A stretch of 64,000 bases of DNA from contig CAVTSA010000009.1 of the NCBI GenBank assembly GCA_963737225.1, forward strand, positions 124,001 to 188,000, in the 5' to 3' direction. The DNA is from CAVTSA01 sp963737225. Its GTDB lineage: Bacteria > Chloroflexota > Dormibacteria > Dormibacterales > Dormibacteraceae. The position numbers and the translations under genes are program-made. Of this stretch, positions 16,377 through 25,259 are shown one piece after another (the first letter of the stretch is position 1; every line of letters begins with the position of its first letter). Under the pieces are notes generated by a model. It saw nothing but the letters and a program-made list of their open reading frames with translations, was not told the origin of the DNA and did no database searches.

Positions 16377-17198
16377 ATGAGCCTGACGTTTCGGGGAGCC
16401 CCACTGGCCAGCCACCTCCCGGAAGAGGTCAACTTCACCATCGACGCCCCGGCCCACCGCCTCTTCATGCACCCCTTCCCCCGCCGTGTCCGCGCCTCCT
16501 TCGGCGGCGAGACGGTTTTCGACACCGATCATGGGCAGCTGCTCCACGAGTCGAACCTCCTCCCTCAGCTCTACGTCCCGTGGGAAGACGTCCGGCGGGA
16601 CCTGCTCACCCCGACCGACCACCACACCACCTGCTCCTTCAAAGGCGTGGCGAGCTACTGGTCGGTTTCGGCCGGCGGTCGCACCGCGGAGAACGCCGCC
16701 TGGAGCTATCCGACGCCGATCCCGGAGGTGGAGTGGCTGGCGCCGTACGCAGCCTTCTACTGGGACCCGCTCGACGCCTGGTACGACGAGGAGGAGGAGG
16801 TCCAGGGGCACCTTCGGGACCCCTACCACCGGACCGACGTCCGCCAGTCGGGCCGTCACGTCCGCGTCACGGCCGCCGGCGAGGTGCTGGGGGAGTCGCG
16901 TCAGGCCAGAATTCTCAGCGAGACCGGGCTGACCAATCGGTGGTACCTCCCGGCGGGCGACTGCCGCCTTGACCTTCTGACGCCGACCGCGACCAGTTCC
17001 CACTGCCCCTACAAGGGCTGGGCCTCCTACTACGCGCTCGACGCCCATCCCCGGGGTGGGGATGTCGCCTGGGTCTACCCGGAGCCGTTCAACGGCGTAC
17101 GCGAGATCGAGGGCCACCTCAGCTTTTACGGCGACCAGGTCGAGGTCGAGGTCGACGGCAAGCCGGTGGACACCGCCTGGCCCCCCAAAAACCGCTGA
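16377..17198 (+). CDS. DUF427 protein with two tandem domains
   Basis: 273 residues made of two DUF427 units. Each has a YVPWEDVR/YLPAGDCR-type segment, then a cysteine-containing piece (TCSFKGVASYWSV; HCPYKGWASYYAL) and an aromatic AWSYPTPIPEV/AWVYPEPFNGV strand. The family forms small beta barrels of unknown biochemical function, common in actinobacteria. The start is the ATG giving MSLTFRGAP. The gene ends 8 bp before a family-A intergenic repeat. Confidence 0.8.
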   Translation: MSLTFRGAPLASHLPEEVNFTIDAPAHRLFMHPFPRRVRASFGGETVFDTDHGQLLHESNLLPQLYVPWEDVRRDLLTPTDHHTTCSFKGVASYWSVSAGGRTAENAAWSYPTPIPEVEWLAPYAAFYWDPLDAWYDEEEEVQGHLRDPYHRTDVRQSGRHVRVTAAGEVLGESRQARILSETGLTNRWYLPAGDCRLDLLTPTATSSHCPYKGWASYYALDAHPRGGDVAWVYPEPFNGVREIEGHLSFYGDQVEVEVDGKPVDTAWPPKNR

Positions 17199-17205
17199 CC
17201 GAAAA

Positions 17206-17270
17206 GGCCGTTGGTGCACCCATCACCCACTCCGCCCACCCGAAGAGGGCGGTTGGTGCACCAACGACCG
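17206..17270 (-). repeat. intergenic double-palindrome element, family A copy 1 (inverted)
   Basis: Contains TTGGTGCACCAA at 17253-17264 and a degenerate copy TTGGTGCACCCA at 17211-17222; starts 42 bp apart. Read on the minus strand it aligns with the copies at 23.7 and 38.3 kb. It fills the 73-bp gap between two converging genes (DUF427 and amidase). Confidence 0.8.
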
Positions 17271-17271
17271 C

Positions 17272-18693
17272 TTAGGTGACCACCGCGATCGCGGGGTGGC
17301 ACGAGCCGTGCCGGGTCGCCCGCTCGAAGGCATGGCCGAGCTGCAGGACGTCCAGGTCGGCGCGCGGCGCCCCCACCAGCTGCACGCCTACCGGCAGACC
17401 GCCGGTGGTGAACCCGCCGGGCACCGAGAGGGCCGGGCAGCCGGTGGCGCTGATCAACGCGCAGGAGCGCATCCAGTCCAGGTAGGTCTCCATCCGCACG
17501 CCCGCCACCTCGGTCGGGTACTCGATCTCGATGGGGAAGGGAGGGACCTGGCTGACCGGCAGCAGCAGGACGTCGTAGGAGCCGAAGAACGCGACCATCC
17601 GCTCGTGGAGCGCGGTGTGCAGCACCTCCGCTCGCCCCAGGTCGGCCCCGCTGAGCTTCCGGCCCTGCTCCGCGTTCCAGCGAATGGTCTCCTTGACCTG
17701 CGGCGGATCGGCGTCGAGGAGTGCGCCGAAGGAGACCTCGAACATCCAGGCACGGAGCGTCAGGAACACCTCGTCCGCCCCCGCCAGGTCCGGACACGTC
17801 TCCTCGACCTCACAGCCGAGATCGGCGAACACGCTCGCCGCCCGACGCACCACCTCGGCGACGTCCGCCTCCACCGGAACCCGACCGCCGAGGTCGGGCG
17901 ACCAGGCCACGCGTAGGCCTCGGAGGTCACGACCCAGGGGCGCGTCGAAGAACGATCCGGGGGTCTCCAACGAGATCGGCGCGCGCGGATCCGGTCCCGC
18001 CACGGCCGAGAGCAGCAGCGCCGTGTCGGCGACCGTGCGCGCCATCGGACCCTTCACGTTGAGGGTCGTCCAGCCCAGCTGGTTCGGCCAATTCGGAACC
18101 CGGCCCGGCGACGGCCGGAAGCCGACCACGTTGTTGAACGAGGCGGGATTGCGGAGCGAGCCCCCGGTGTCGCTGCCGTCGGCGACCGCGAACATCCCGC
18201 AGGCGAGGCCGGCGGCCGCCCCGCCGCTGCTACCCCCGGCCGAGCGGGTGGGGTCGTACGGGTTGCGAGTGGCGCCGAAGACGGGGTTGAAGGTGTGGGA
18301 ACCGGCGCCGAACTCTGGTGTGTTGGTCTTCCCGATCGTGATTCCACCTGCGGCGCGGATCCGTTCCACGATCAGGTCGTCGCGGTCAGGGACGTGGTCC
18401 GCCCACAGCGGCGACCCGTAGGTGGTGCGGATGCCCGCGGTGTCGTGGAGGTCCTTGTGCGCGACCGGCAGCCCGCGCAGCGGTCCCAGCCTCTCCCCCG
18501 CCGCCAGCGCGCGGTCCACGCCATCGGCGGCGACGAGGGCCTTCTCGGCGACCAGCGTGACGACGGCGTTCACCGCCGGGTTCACGCGCTCGACCTGCTC
18601 CAGGTGCGCCTGGACGATCTCGCGGGCGGAAAGCTCCCGGCGGTCCACGGCGGCGCGCAGCTCGAGCGCCGTCCAGTAACAGATGCCCGACAT
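17272..18693 (-). CDS. amidase signature family enzyme
   Basis: 473 residues, the normal family length. The Ser-cisSer-Lys triad is visible: Lys80 (PVAHKDL), cis-Ser156 (AGGSSGGAAAG) and nucleophile Ser179 (SDTGGSLRNPA). The family hydrolyses amide bonds, from GatA to nitrile-pathway amidases. No GatB or GatC is nearby, so it is probably a stand-alone catabolic or detoxifying amidase. Substrate unknown. The 5' side carries a family-B inverted repeat. Confidence 0.88.
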   Translation of the reverse strand: MSGICYWTALELRAAVDRRELSAREIVQAHLEQVERVNPAVNAVVTLVAEKALVAADGVDRALAAGERLGPLRGLPVAHKDLHDTAGIRTTYGSPLWADHVPDRDDLIVERIRAAGGITIGKTNTPEFGAGSHTFNPVFGATRNPYDPTRSAGGSSGGAAAGLACGMFAVADGSDTGGSLRNPASFNNVVGFRPSPGRVPNWPNQLGWTTLNVKGPMARTVADTALLLSAVAGPDPRAPISLETPGSFFDAPLGRDLRGLRVAWSPDLGGRVPVEADVAEVVRRAASVFADLGCEVEETCPDLAGADEVFLTLRAWMFEVSFGALLDADPPQVKETIRWNAEQGRKLSGADLGRAEVLHTALHERMVAFFGSYDVLLLPVSQVPPFPIEIEYPTEVAGVRMETYLDWMRSCALISATGCPALSVPGGFTTGGLPVGVQLVGAPRADLDVLQLGHAFERATRHGSCHPAIAVVT

Positions 18694-18717
18694 CCCCCCC
18701 TTGTAGAGGAATCGGGA

Positions 18718-18780
18718 GCCGTCTGCCGGGAAGCGGCCGGGTTCGAGGCCGCCGGGCGAGACCCCTTCCCGGCAAACGGC
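18718..18780. repeat. intergenic inverted repeat, family B copy 2
   Basis: Arms GCCGTCTGCCGGGAAG (18718-18733) and CTTCCCGGCAAACGGC (18765-18780) pair at 15 of 16 positions around a 31-nt loop. It shares the 12-mer CCGGCAAACGGC with the element at 3672-3732. It lies between the ogt stop (minus strand) and the amidase start (minus strand), so here it could end the ogt transcript's neighbourhood or lead the amidase transcript. Confidence 0.55.
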
Positions 18781-18792
18781 AGAGGCGATCGT

Positions 18793-19362
18793 CTAGGCGA
18801 TCGCGGGCGGGCGGGATGGTTTGCCCGTCCGCTCCAGGCTGAGCAGCCATGCCTTGCGCGGCAGGCCGCCCCCGTAGCCGACCAGGTCCCCGCCGGCACC
18901 GATCACCCGGTGGCAGGGAATCACGATCGAGATCGGGTTGCGCCCGTTGGCGGCGCCCACCGCCCGGGCCCGGTCCGGACGGCCGACCTGGCGGGCGATC
19001 GCTCCGTACGTCCGCGTCGCCCCGAACGGGATCGTGAGAAGCGCCTCCCAGACCGCGCGCTGGAAGGGCGTGCCGGCCGGCGCGAGCGGGAGATCGAACT
19101 CGCGGAGCTCTCCCGCGAAGTAGGCGTCCAGCTGCCGCCGGGCCTCCGCGAACAGGCCGTCGTCGCGGATCCACTCGGCGGCGTCCGGGTTCGGGTACGC
19201 GTCGGGCCGCATCCAGAGCCCGGTCAGAGACTCCCCATCGCCTGACAGGAGCAGCTCTCCGATCGGCGAGGGGACTCGGGTGAAATGCGTGGGACCCGGC
19301 TGCGGCCAGGCCAGCTCCGGGGCCGGTACGGCCGGCGCTTCGAGCGTGGGCGAGAAGAGCAT
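18793..19362 (-). CDS. ogt: methylated-DNA-protein cysteine methyltransferase
   Basis: 190 residues. The C-terminal domain has FQRAVWEALLTIPFGATRTY, AVGAANGRNP and IVIPCHRVI, with acceptor Cys150 in PCHRV. It removes O6-alkyl groups from guanine in one suicide reaction. The start is the ATG at 19362, because GAGGAGG lies 8 nt upstream; a longer frame begins at 19452 but has no such site and would overlap the divergent thioesterase gene. Confidence 0.9.
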   Translation of the reverse strand: MLFSPTLEAPAVPAPELAWPQPGPTHFTRVPSPIGELLLSGDGESLTGLWMRPDAYPNPDAAEWIRDDGLFAEARRQLDAYFAGELREFDLPLAPAGTPFQRAVWEALLTIPFGATRTYGAIARQVGRPDRARAVGAANGRNPISIVIPCHRVIGAGGDLVGYGGGLPRKAWLLSLERTGKPSRPPAIA

Positions 19363-19445
19363 CGTCATGCCCTCCTCAACACCCGTCGCCCGGGCGCCGT
19401 TGCGGTCCTCGACGACCTTCTTCACCACGACTCTATGGTGACCGG

Positions 19446-19840
19446 ATGGCACCGACTCCGGAGGAGCTGATCGAGCTGATGCCGTTCGCCCGCCTGGTCG
19501 GGATCGAGGTGGTGTCAGCCGGTCCGGAGGAGGTACGCGGACGCCTCCGCTGGTCAGAGCGAAGCTGCACGGCCCGGGGCATCCTGCACGGCGGCGCGCT
19601 GCTCACCCTGGCCGATTCTTTGGGCGGGCTCTGCGCCTATCTCAACCTCCCGGAAGGGCGGCGCACCGTGACGCTGGAGTCGAAGACCAACTTCATCCGG
19701 GCGGTGCGCGGCGGAGCGGTCGAGGGGACCGCCGGCCCCTCCACGCCGGACGCACCACGATCCTGGTCGAGACCCGGGTGGTGGACCCGGAGGGGCGCCT
19801 GGTCTCCCTGACCCTCCAGACCCAGGCCGTCATCGGCTGA
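19446..19840 (+). pseudogene. PaaI-type hotdog thioesterase, frameshifted
   Basis: The first 95 residues match a hotdog-fold thioesterase: RGILHGGALLTLADSLGG holds the expected active-site region and TVTLESKTNFIRAV follows. Near 19730 the frame is lost. Shifting one base continues the family sequence (PLHAGRTTILVETRVVDPEG ... TQAVIG) to a TGA at 19840. A single missing base in the GCCGGCCCC stretch explains this. Either a real mutation or a sequencing error. TATGGT lies 6 nt before the ATG, suggesting leaderless expression. Family members hydrolyse acyl-CoA thioesters. Confidence 0.8.
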
Positions 19841-19907
19841 GAACTCCGGCTCCTCCAGGTTCGAACTGATGCCCAGCGGCCACAGTGCGCGGTAGTCTTT
19901 CGGGAGC

Positions 19908-21824
19908 GTGCTCGAAGCCATCCATTCTCCCGCCGACCTGCACCGTCTCAACTACGCGCAGCTCGACGAGCTCTGCCAGGAGATTCGGCAGTTGCTGGTC
20001 GAGGGGGTCGCGCACAACGGAGGGCACCTTTCGCCCAACCTGGGCGTCGTCGAGCTGACGGTGGCCCTCCACCGGGTGTTCGAAAGCCCACGGGACCAGA
20101 TCGTGTGGGACGTCGGGCACCAGGCCTACGTCCACAAGCTGCTCACCGGCCGTGCCCAGCTCTTCGACACCCTGCGTCAGGAGGGCGGCATCTCCGGGTA
20201 CCCGAGCCAGGCGGAGAGCGAGCACGACCTGGTCGAGAACAGCCATGCTTCGACCTCGCTCTCGTATGCGCTGGGGCTGGCCGAGGCGAAGTTGCGCCGC
20301 GGCGAAGAGGGGCACGTGGTGGCGGTGATCGGGGACGGCGCGATGACCGGTGGCATGGCGTACGAGGCGTTGAACCAGATCGCCTATCACGAGCCGGGCA
20401 ACTTGCTGATCGTCCTCAACGACAACGGCCGGTCGTACGCGCCGACCGTCGGCGGGATGGCGCGTCACCTCGCGCAGCTCCGCCTCGATCCGCGCTACGA
20501 CCGGCTCAAGTCGGAGCTCGATTTCCGCCTCAAGGACCTGCCGGGCGTCGGCGACGGCGCGCACGAGGCGGCCCGCCGGATGAAGGAGTCTGTGAAGCAG
20601 CTCCTGCAGCCGAGCAACGTCTTCGACGCGCTGGGCCTGACCTACGCCGGACCCGCGGACGGCCACGACCTGCTCGAGCTCGAGTGGCTGCTGCGGCGGG
20701 CCAAGCAGCGGAGGACCCCGACCCTGGTCCATGTGATGACGGAGAAGGGTCGGGGGTACGGGCCCGCGATCGACGACGAGATCGACAAGCTGCACCAGGT
20801 GAGCCCGCTCTCGGATCCGCTCACCGGGCGCCCGCGTTCGACCTCGTTGACGTACTCCGACGTGGCGGGTGCGGCCGTGATGGACGCGGCGCAGCGGCAT
20901 CCCGAGGTGGTCGCGATCACCGCCGCCATGGCGTCCTCGACCGGGCTCCTCGACTTCCAGCGCGAGTTCCCCGAGCGGTTCTACGACGTCGGGATCTGTG
21001 AGCAGCACGCGGTCACCTTCGCCGCCGGGCTCGCCCTGGGCGGCTTCCGTCCCATCGTCTGCGTCTACTCGTCGTTCCTCCAGCGCGGGTTCGACCAGAT
21101 GCTGATGGACGTCGGACTGCACCACCTGCCGGTCGTGTTCCTGCTCGATCGGGCGGGGGTGACCGGCAGCGACGGCGCGTCCGCGCAGGGCACCTTCGAT
21201 CTCTCCTACCTGCGGATGGTGCCGGGCCTGCGGATTGCCGCTCCCGCCGACGCGACCGAGCTGTGCGCACTGCTCGAGACCGCGCTCACGCTGGACGGAC
21301 CGATCGCCATCCGCTTCCCCAAGGGCGTCGCGCCCGCCACGCCCGACCTGCCGGTGGAGCCGCTGCCGGTGGGGCACTGGGACTCGGTGCGCCAGGGCGG
21401 CCAGGCCGCGATCCTCGCGGTGGGACGGATGGTGGAGGTGGCCGCGGTTGCGTCCGACCTGCTGCGCGAGGAGGGCATCGAGTGCGCGGTCGTCAACGCG
21501 CGGTGGATCAAGCCCCTGGATGCCCGGCTGCCGGAGCTCGCCGCCCGCTACCCGGTGCTGGTGACCGCCGAGGACAACGTGATCACGGGGGGGTTCGGGG
21601 CCGCCGTCCTGGAAGCACTGGCGCCACATGGACTGGCGGGCCGTGTACGGCTGGCGGCGCTCCCCGACGAGTACCTCGCGCACGCCAGCGCGGCCGACAT
21701 CCTGGCGGAGCGGGGTCTCGACCCGGAAGGCTTGGCACGCACCGTCCGCGAGTCACTGCGCAGCCTGGGCGACGGGGTCCCGCGGTCGCTGAGCGGGCGG
21801 CCCCGTCGAGCCGGCGGGCACTGA
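19908..21824 (+). CDS. dxs: 1-deoxy-D-xylulose-5-phosphate synthase
   Basis: 638 residues, the standard length. Visible features include DVGHQAYVHKLLTGR near the N-terminus, the ThDP-binding GDGAMTGGMAYEALNQI with NDN, and DVGICEQHAVTFAAGLA in the pyrimidine-binding domain. It condenses pyruvate and glyceraldehyde 3-phosphate to DXP, entering the MEP isoprenoid pathway that feeds the carotenoid operon 5 kb upstream. The start is GTG with GGGAG just upstream. It stands alone rather than in the crt operon. Confidence 0.95.
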   Translation: MLEAIHSPADLHRLNYAQLDELCQEIRQLLVEGVAHNGGHLSPNLGVVELTVALHRVFESPRDQIVWDVGHQAYVHKLLTGRAQLFDTLRQEGGISGYPSQAESEHDLVENSHASTSLSYALGLAEAKLRRGEEGHVVAVIGDGAMTGGMAYEALNQIAYHEPGNLLIVLNDNGRSYAPTVGGMARHLAQLRLDPRYDRLKSELDFRLKDLPGVGDGAHEAARRMKESVKQLLQPSNVFDALGLTYAGPADGHDLLELEWLLRRAKQRRTPTLVHVMTEKGRGYGPAIDDEIDKLHQVSPLSDPLTGRPRSTSLTYSDVAGAAVMDAAQRHPEVVAITAAMASSTGLLDFQREFPERFYDVGICEQHAVTFAAGLALGGFRPIVCVYSSFLQRGFDQMLMDVGLHHLPVVFLLDRAGVTGSDGASAQGTFDLSYLRMVPGLRIAAPADATELCALLETALTLDGPIAIRFPKGVAPATPDLPVEPLPVGHWDSVRQGGQAAILAVGRMVEVAAVASDLLREEGIECAVVNARWIKPLDARLPELAARYPVLVTAEDNVITGGFGAAVLEALAPHGLAGRVRLAALPDEYLAHASAADILAERGLDPEGLARTVRESLRSLGDGVPRSLSGRPRRAGGH

Positions 21825-21855
21825 GCAGCGGCGGGGGCGGGAGCGAGGTGGAGCG

Positions 21856-22737
21856 GTGAGGGTCCCCCGCTCCAGCCGGCCCCTGCTCATGCTGGCCGAC
21901 TCGGACGATCTGACTGGAGCCTGGGCGCTGGGAGCGCTGGCCGCGTTCCTGATCTCTGCCGCCGGCGCCGGGGCGCTGGCGTTCCTGCTGTATCAGACCG
22001 TCCAGGTCACCTGGCTCGACGCGCTGGCCGGGCTGTCGGTGACCGTGGTGGCTCACCAAGCGGTGCATGCGCTTGCCGTGCGCGCGCTGGGCGGGCAGCC
22101 GCGGGTGCTCTGGGGTGTCCGCCGGCTGGTGCCCTACGTTCACGTCGCCGGCCGGGCCCGGTTGAGCCGGCAGCAGGCTCTGCTCACGATGCTGCTGCCG
22201 CTGGTGGTGATCGACCTCGCCGCCCTCGCGCTGCTGCTGGTGCCGGCAACCTCCGGCATCGCAATCGCGATCCTGGTCGCCAACACCGTGGGATCGGTCC
22301 CCGACCTCTGGCGCGCCGGCCGGCTGGCCCGGCTCCCGAGGTGGATCCAGTGCGAGCACCGCGGGACGACGCTGCTGATCTGGGCGCCGGCGGATCACGA
22401 GCACGCTAAGCTGCACCTCCCATCCGGTCGGCCGCGGGCGGCGCCGCCCCTGGTCGGGGTGCTCGGCACCTGGGCCCTGTGCCTGCTGGTCGCGGAGGCG
22501 GTCTGCGCCGGCGGTGTGCGGCTCCTGGCGCAATGGCACCGTGAACTTTCCGTAGGAGGGATCCGGCTGGCGTCGACCGAGCAGTTCGTCTCCGGCCCCG
22601 ACGTCGTCCTCAACTTCCTGCCGCTGCTGGTGGCCGGAGCCGCGGTGGGCACGCTGGCCGCCGCGGCCTGGATGATCGTGGCCCCGGTCGCGCCACGTGC
22701 CGGGCGGCGGCCCCTCCGGGGGCGGCGAGCCGCCTGA
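21856..22737 (+). CDS. DUF3267-like membrane protein with degenerate zincin motif
   Basis: 293 residues with about six hydrophobic segments. The order of features resembles DUF3267 putative membrane zinc peptidases: a helix with VVAHQAVHALAVRALGG, a VPYVHV strand and RLSRQQALLTMLLPLVVIDL. The peptidase motif is normally HExxH; here it reads HQAVH, so the catalytic Glu is replaced by Gln and peptidase activity is unlikely. Start GTG, 32 bp after dxs, so possibly co-transcribed with it. Assignment rests on pattern only. Confidence 0.55.
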   Translation: MRVPRSSRPLLMLADSDDLTGAWALGALAAFLISAAGAGALAFLLYQTVQVTWLDALAGLSVTVVAHQAVHALAVRALGGQPRVLWGVRRLVPYVHVAGRARLSRQQALLTMLLPLVVIDLAALALLLVPATSGIAIAILVANTVGSVPDLWRAGRLARLPRWIQCEHRGTTLLIWAPADHEHAKLHLPSGRPRAAPPLVGVLGTWALCLLVAEAVCAGGVRLLAQWHRELSVGGIRLASTEQFVSGPDVVLNFLPLLVAGAAVGTLAAAAWMIVAPVAPRAGRRPLRGRRAA

Positions 22738-22880
22738 CGCCACTCATTAGGCAACCGCCACGCGGGGTGGCAACTTTTGTCGAGGGTGGTGGGCGGCCGT
22801 CCAACCGGTCGCGCGCGGCCCCCGTATCGTTACCGGGCGACGAGAGCTGTGGAGCCTCTGGATCCGGAGGAGGTGAGCTG

Positions 22881-23645
22881 ATGCCAAAGACAGTGGTCGG
22901 ATGGCTTGAGTTCCTGGTGGTCGTGATCGCGGGTCTGTACACGCTCGTCCACATCATCCTGGGCGAAGCTCACCCGGTGTCTGACGACGGCTGGGGCTGG
23001 GCGCTGCTGGCGCTGTTCGTGATCGCACTGATCCTGGCCTTCATTCGCTACGCCGGGGAGCGGACCAGTTTGAAGCCGCACCCGGACGAGGCGTTTCCCG
23101 AGCCGTCGATCTCGCGCTTCTTTCTGGGGTCGGGGTCGTCAGCGCCGATGTGGTTCGTCCTCCGGATGGACGTCGGCGCGACGTGGATCTCATCCGGGTT
23201 GGGGAAGATCACCTCACCGGCATGGGGCACCAGCGGCACGGCCATGAAGGGCTTTGTCTCGGGCGCGCTGAAGCAGAGCTCCGGCTCCAACCCGGGCGTG
23301 CAAGGTTGGTACGCGTGGTTCCTTCAGCACGTCGTCCTCAACGCACCGGGCTTCTTCTCGTTCCTCATCACGTGGGGGGAGTTCCTGGTCGGCGTCGGGA
23401 TCCTGCTCGGTGTGTTGACGGGCATCGCGGCTGTCTTCGGTGTGCTGATGAACTTCAACTACATGCTCGCCGGCACCGTCAGCATCAACCCGATCCTGGG
23501 CATGTTCGGGATCTTCCTCATCCTCTCCTGGCGGGTCTGCGGCTGGATCGGCGGCGACCGCTGGCTGCTGCCGGCGCTCGGGCTGCCGTGGAAACCGGGA
23601 GCGGCGTTTCAGGGGTCGCACCACCCGACGGTCGCCAGTCCCTGA
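22881..23645 (+). CDS. DoxX-like membrane protein
   Basis: 254 residues. Two N-terminal hydrophobic helices (VVGWLEFLVVVIAGLYTLVH, ALLALFVIALILAFI) are followed by a DoxX-like four-helix unit, with LVGVGILLGVLTGIAAVFGV and NFNYMLAGTVSINPILGM typical of the family. The DoxX family is linked to quinone or thiosulfate oxidation in some species, but most members are uncharacterised. The start is the ATG at 22881, preceded by a very strong GGAGGAGGTGA site. It is followed at once by a family-A repeat. Confidence 0.78.
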   Translation: MPKTVVGWLEFLVVVIAGLYTLVHIILGEAHPVSDDGWGWALLALFVIALILAFIRYAGERTSLKPHPDEAFPEPSISRFFLGSGSSAPMWFVLRMDVGATWISSGLGKITSPAWGTSGTAMKGFVSGALKQSSGSNPGVQGWYAWFLQHVVLNAPGFFSFLITWGEFLVGVGILLGVLTGIAAVFGVLMNFNYMLAGTVSINPILGMFGIFLILSWRVCGWIGGDRWLLPALGLPWKPGAAFQGSHHPTVASP

Positions 23646-23662
23646 TCCCGTCGAGAGGCAAA

Positions 23663-23728
23663 GGGCGATTGGTGCACCAACTGCCGATTCCGAGCAGGGC
23701 AAGTGGGCGATTGGTGCACCAACGGCCG
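23663..23728 (+). repeat. intergenic double-palindrome element, family A copy 2
   Basis: 66 bp with TTGGTGCACCAA at 23669-23680 and 23711-23722 (42 bp start to start). It differs from the copy at 38337-38402 at one position in 66, and similarity continues about 20 bp to the right. It lies between the converging DoxX and DUF2203 genes. Confidence 0.85.
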
Positions 23729-23760
23729 TCTCCGCGGACGTTGGGGGACCCGGTTCGGTG

Positions 23761-24165
23761 CTACGGCAGGCGGTGCCGGCTCCGGAAGCCGCCGCCCACC
23801 GGGTGCCAATGGGTCACCTCCGGCTCGCCCACCCGCCAGCAGAGCTCGACGACCCGTCCCTCACGGATCGAGGGGAAATCGACGACTCCCTCCATGGCGT
23901 CCTTGAGGTCGACGCCGGCGCGCCCCAGATCGCGCAGGCTGTCGGCAAGGTCGGATTCGGCCCTGCGCAGATCGGCGGCGGCGAAGGTGACGGCCTCCTG
24001 GCTGTCCGCGGGGGCCCCGTACCGGTGCGCCCGGTAGGTGCGGATCCGGAGCTCCTCGTGCAGCTCGGGGAGCCGGCGGCTGCGCTCGACGACCCGTTCC
24101 GTCAGGCGGCGTACCTCGGGCAGCGCGGCGTTCGCCTCGTCGACGGAAAACGTGCGGCGAAGCAT
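23761..24165 (-). CDS. DUF2203 protein
   Basis: 134 residues. The N-terminus (FSVDEANAALPEVRRL) and the C-terminal block (GVDLKDAMEGVVDFPS, then ELCWRVGEPEVTHWHPVGGG) are diagnostic of DUF2203, a small family of unknown function widespread in actinobacteria and Chloroflexi. The middle part is predicted helical and rich in Glu and Arg. Divergent from coaA with 44 bp between start codons. Confidence 0.85.
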   Translation of the reverse strand: MLRRTFSVDEANAALPEVRRLTERVVERSRRLPELHEELRIRTYRAHRYGAPADSQEAVTFAAADLRRAESDLADSLRDLGRAGVDLKDAMEGVVDFPSIREGRVVELCWRVGEPEVTHWHPVGGGFRSRHRLP

Positions 24166-24209
24166 CCGCTCATGAAACCAAATCTTCGCCGCGGGTTACC
24201 CTTCCCACG

Positions 24210-25184
24210 ATGGTCACGGACTCCGCCGACCTCCCCGGCCCCCAGGACGACCCCTACTCGCCGTACGCCGACTTCAGCCGCGAGCAGTGGGCGCGCCTGC
24301 GGGCCGCGACCCCGCTGACGCTGACCGATACCGACCTGGCACAGCTCCGGGGCCTCAGCGAGGTCATCTCGCTGGACGAGGTGCGGGACGTCTACCTGCC
24401 GCTCTCCCGCTTTCTCAACCTGTACGTCGGAGCGGCGCAGAACCTCAACGTGGTCGCGGACCTGTTCCTGGGCACGCCCGCCCGGCACGTGCCGTTCGTC
24501 ATCGGCCTCGGCGGCTCGGTCGCGGTCGGCAAGAGCACCACCGCCCGCATCCTGCAGGCGTTGCTCGCACGCTGGCCCAACCACCCGAAGGTCGACCTGG
24601 TGACGACCGACGGATTCCTCTACCCCACGGCCTACCTGCGACCGAGGGACCTGCTCGACCGCAAGGGCTTTCCCGAGACCTACGATCTCCGCCGGCTGCT
24701 CGGCTTCCTGGCAGCCGTCAAGGGGGGCCAGGAGGAGGTGCTGGCGCCCGTCTACTCCCACCTCATCTATGACATCGTCCCCGGCGAGTACCAGGTCGTG
24801 CGCCAACCCGACATCCTGATCCTGGAAGGGCTCAACGTGCTCCAGGTCCCCGACCCTCACGCGGGTGACGGTCCGCACACCTTCGTTTCCGATTTCTTCG
24901 ACTTCTCGATCTATGTGGACGCGATGGAACGCGACGTCAAGAGTTGGTTCGTTCAGCGCTTCCTGGCTCTGCGCGACTCCGCGTTCCAGAACCCGCGGTC
25001 GTTCTTCACCCGCTTCGCGAAGCTCGACGACGAGGAGGCGGTCGCCACCGCGGGCGCCATCTGGGATGGCATCAACGGGCCCAATCTGCGGCAGAACATC
25101 CTGCCCACGCGCGATCGGGCGCGGCTGGTGCTGGTCAAGGGGCCCGACCACGGGGTCGTCGAGGTGCGTCTGCGCCGGCTCTGA
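24210..25184 (+). CDS. coaA: type I pantothenate kinase
   Basis: 324 residues, near the usual 310-320. The P-loop GGSVAVGKSTTARILQALL lies near residues 100-120, followed by TTDGFLYP and the substrate-binding YDIVPGEYQ. It phosphorylates pantothenate with ATP, the controlled first step of coenzyme A synthesis. A TACCCT hexamer ends 7 nt before the ATG and no ribosome-binding site is seen, so translation is probably leaderless. Confidence 0.95.
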   Translation: MVTDSADLPGPQDDPYSPYADFSREQWARLRAATPLTLTDTDLAQLRGLSEVISLDEVRDVYLPLSRFLNLYVGAAQNLNVVADLFLGTPARHVPFVIGLGGSVAVGKSTTARILQALLARWPNHPKVDLVTTDGFLYPTAYLRPRDLLDRKGFPETYDLRRLLGFLAAVKGGQEEVLAPVYSHLIYDIVPGEYQVVRQPDILILEGLNVLQVPDPHAGDGPHTFVSDFFDFSIYVDAMERDVKSWFVQRFLALRDSAFQNPRSFFTRFAKLDDEEAVATAGAIWDGINGPNLRQNILPTRDRARLVLVKGPDHGVVEVRLRRL

Positions 25185-25259
25185 GGCGAGGGCGGCAGCC
25201 CGCACGGCCGCGGACCGGGGGGCATTCGGCCTGCGGGGGTCGTGCCTTACGCTGGCCGC

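Noticed and set aside
19830..21683. 617-residue open frame antisense to dxs
   Set aside because: Opposite a clear dxs; composition typical of GC-rich antisense shadows.
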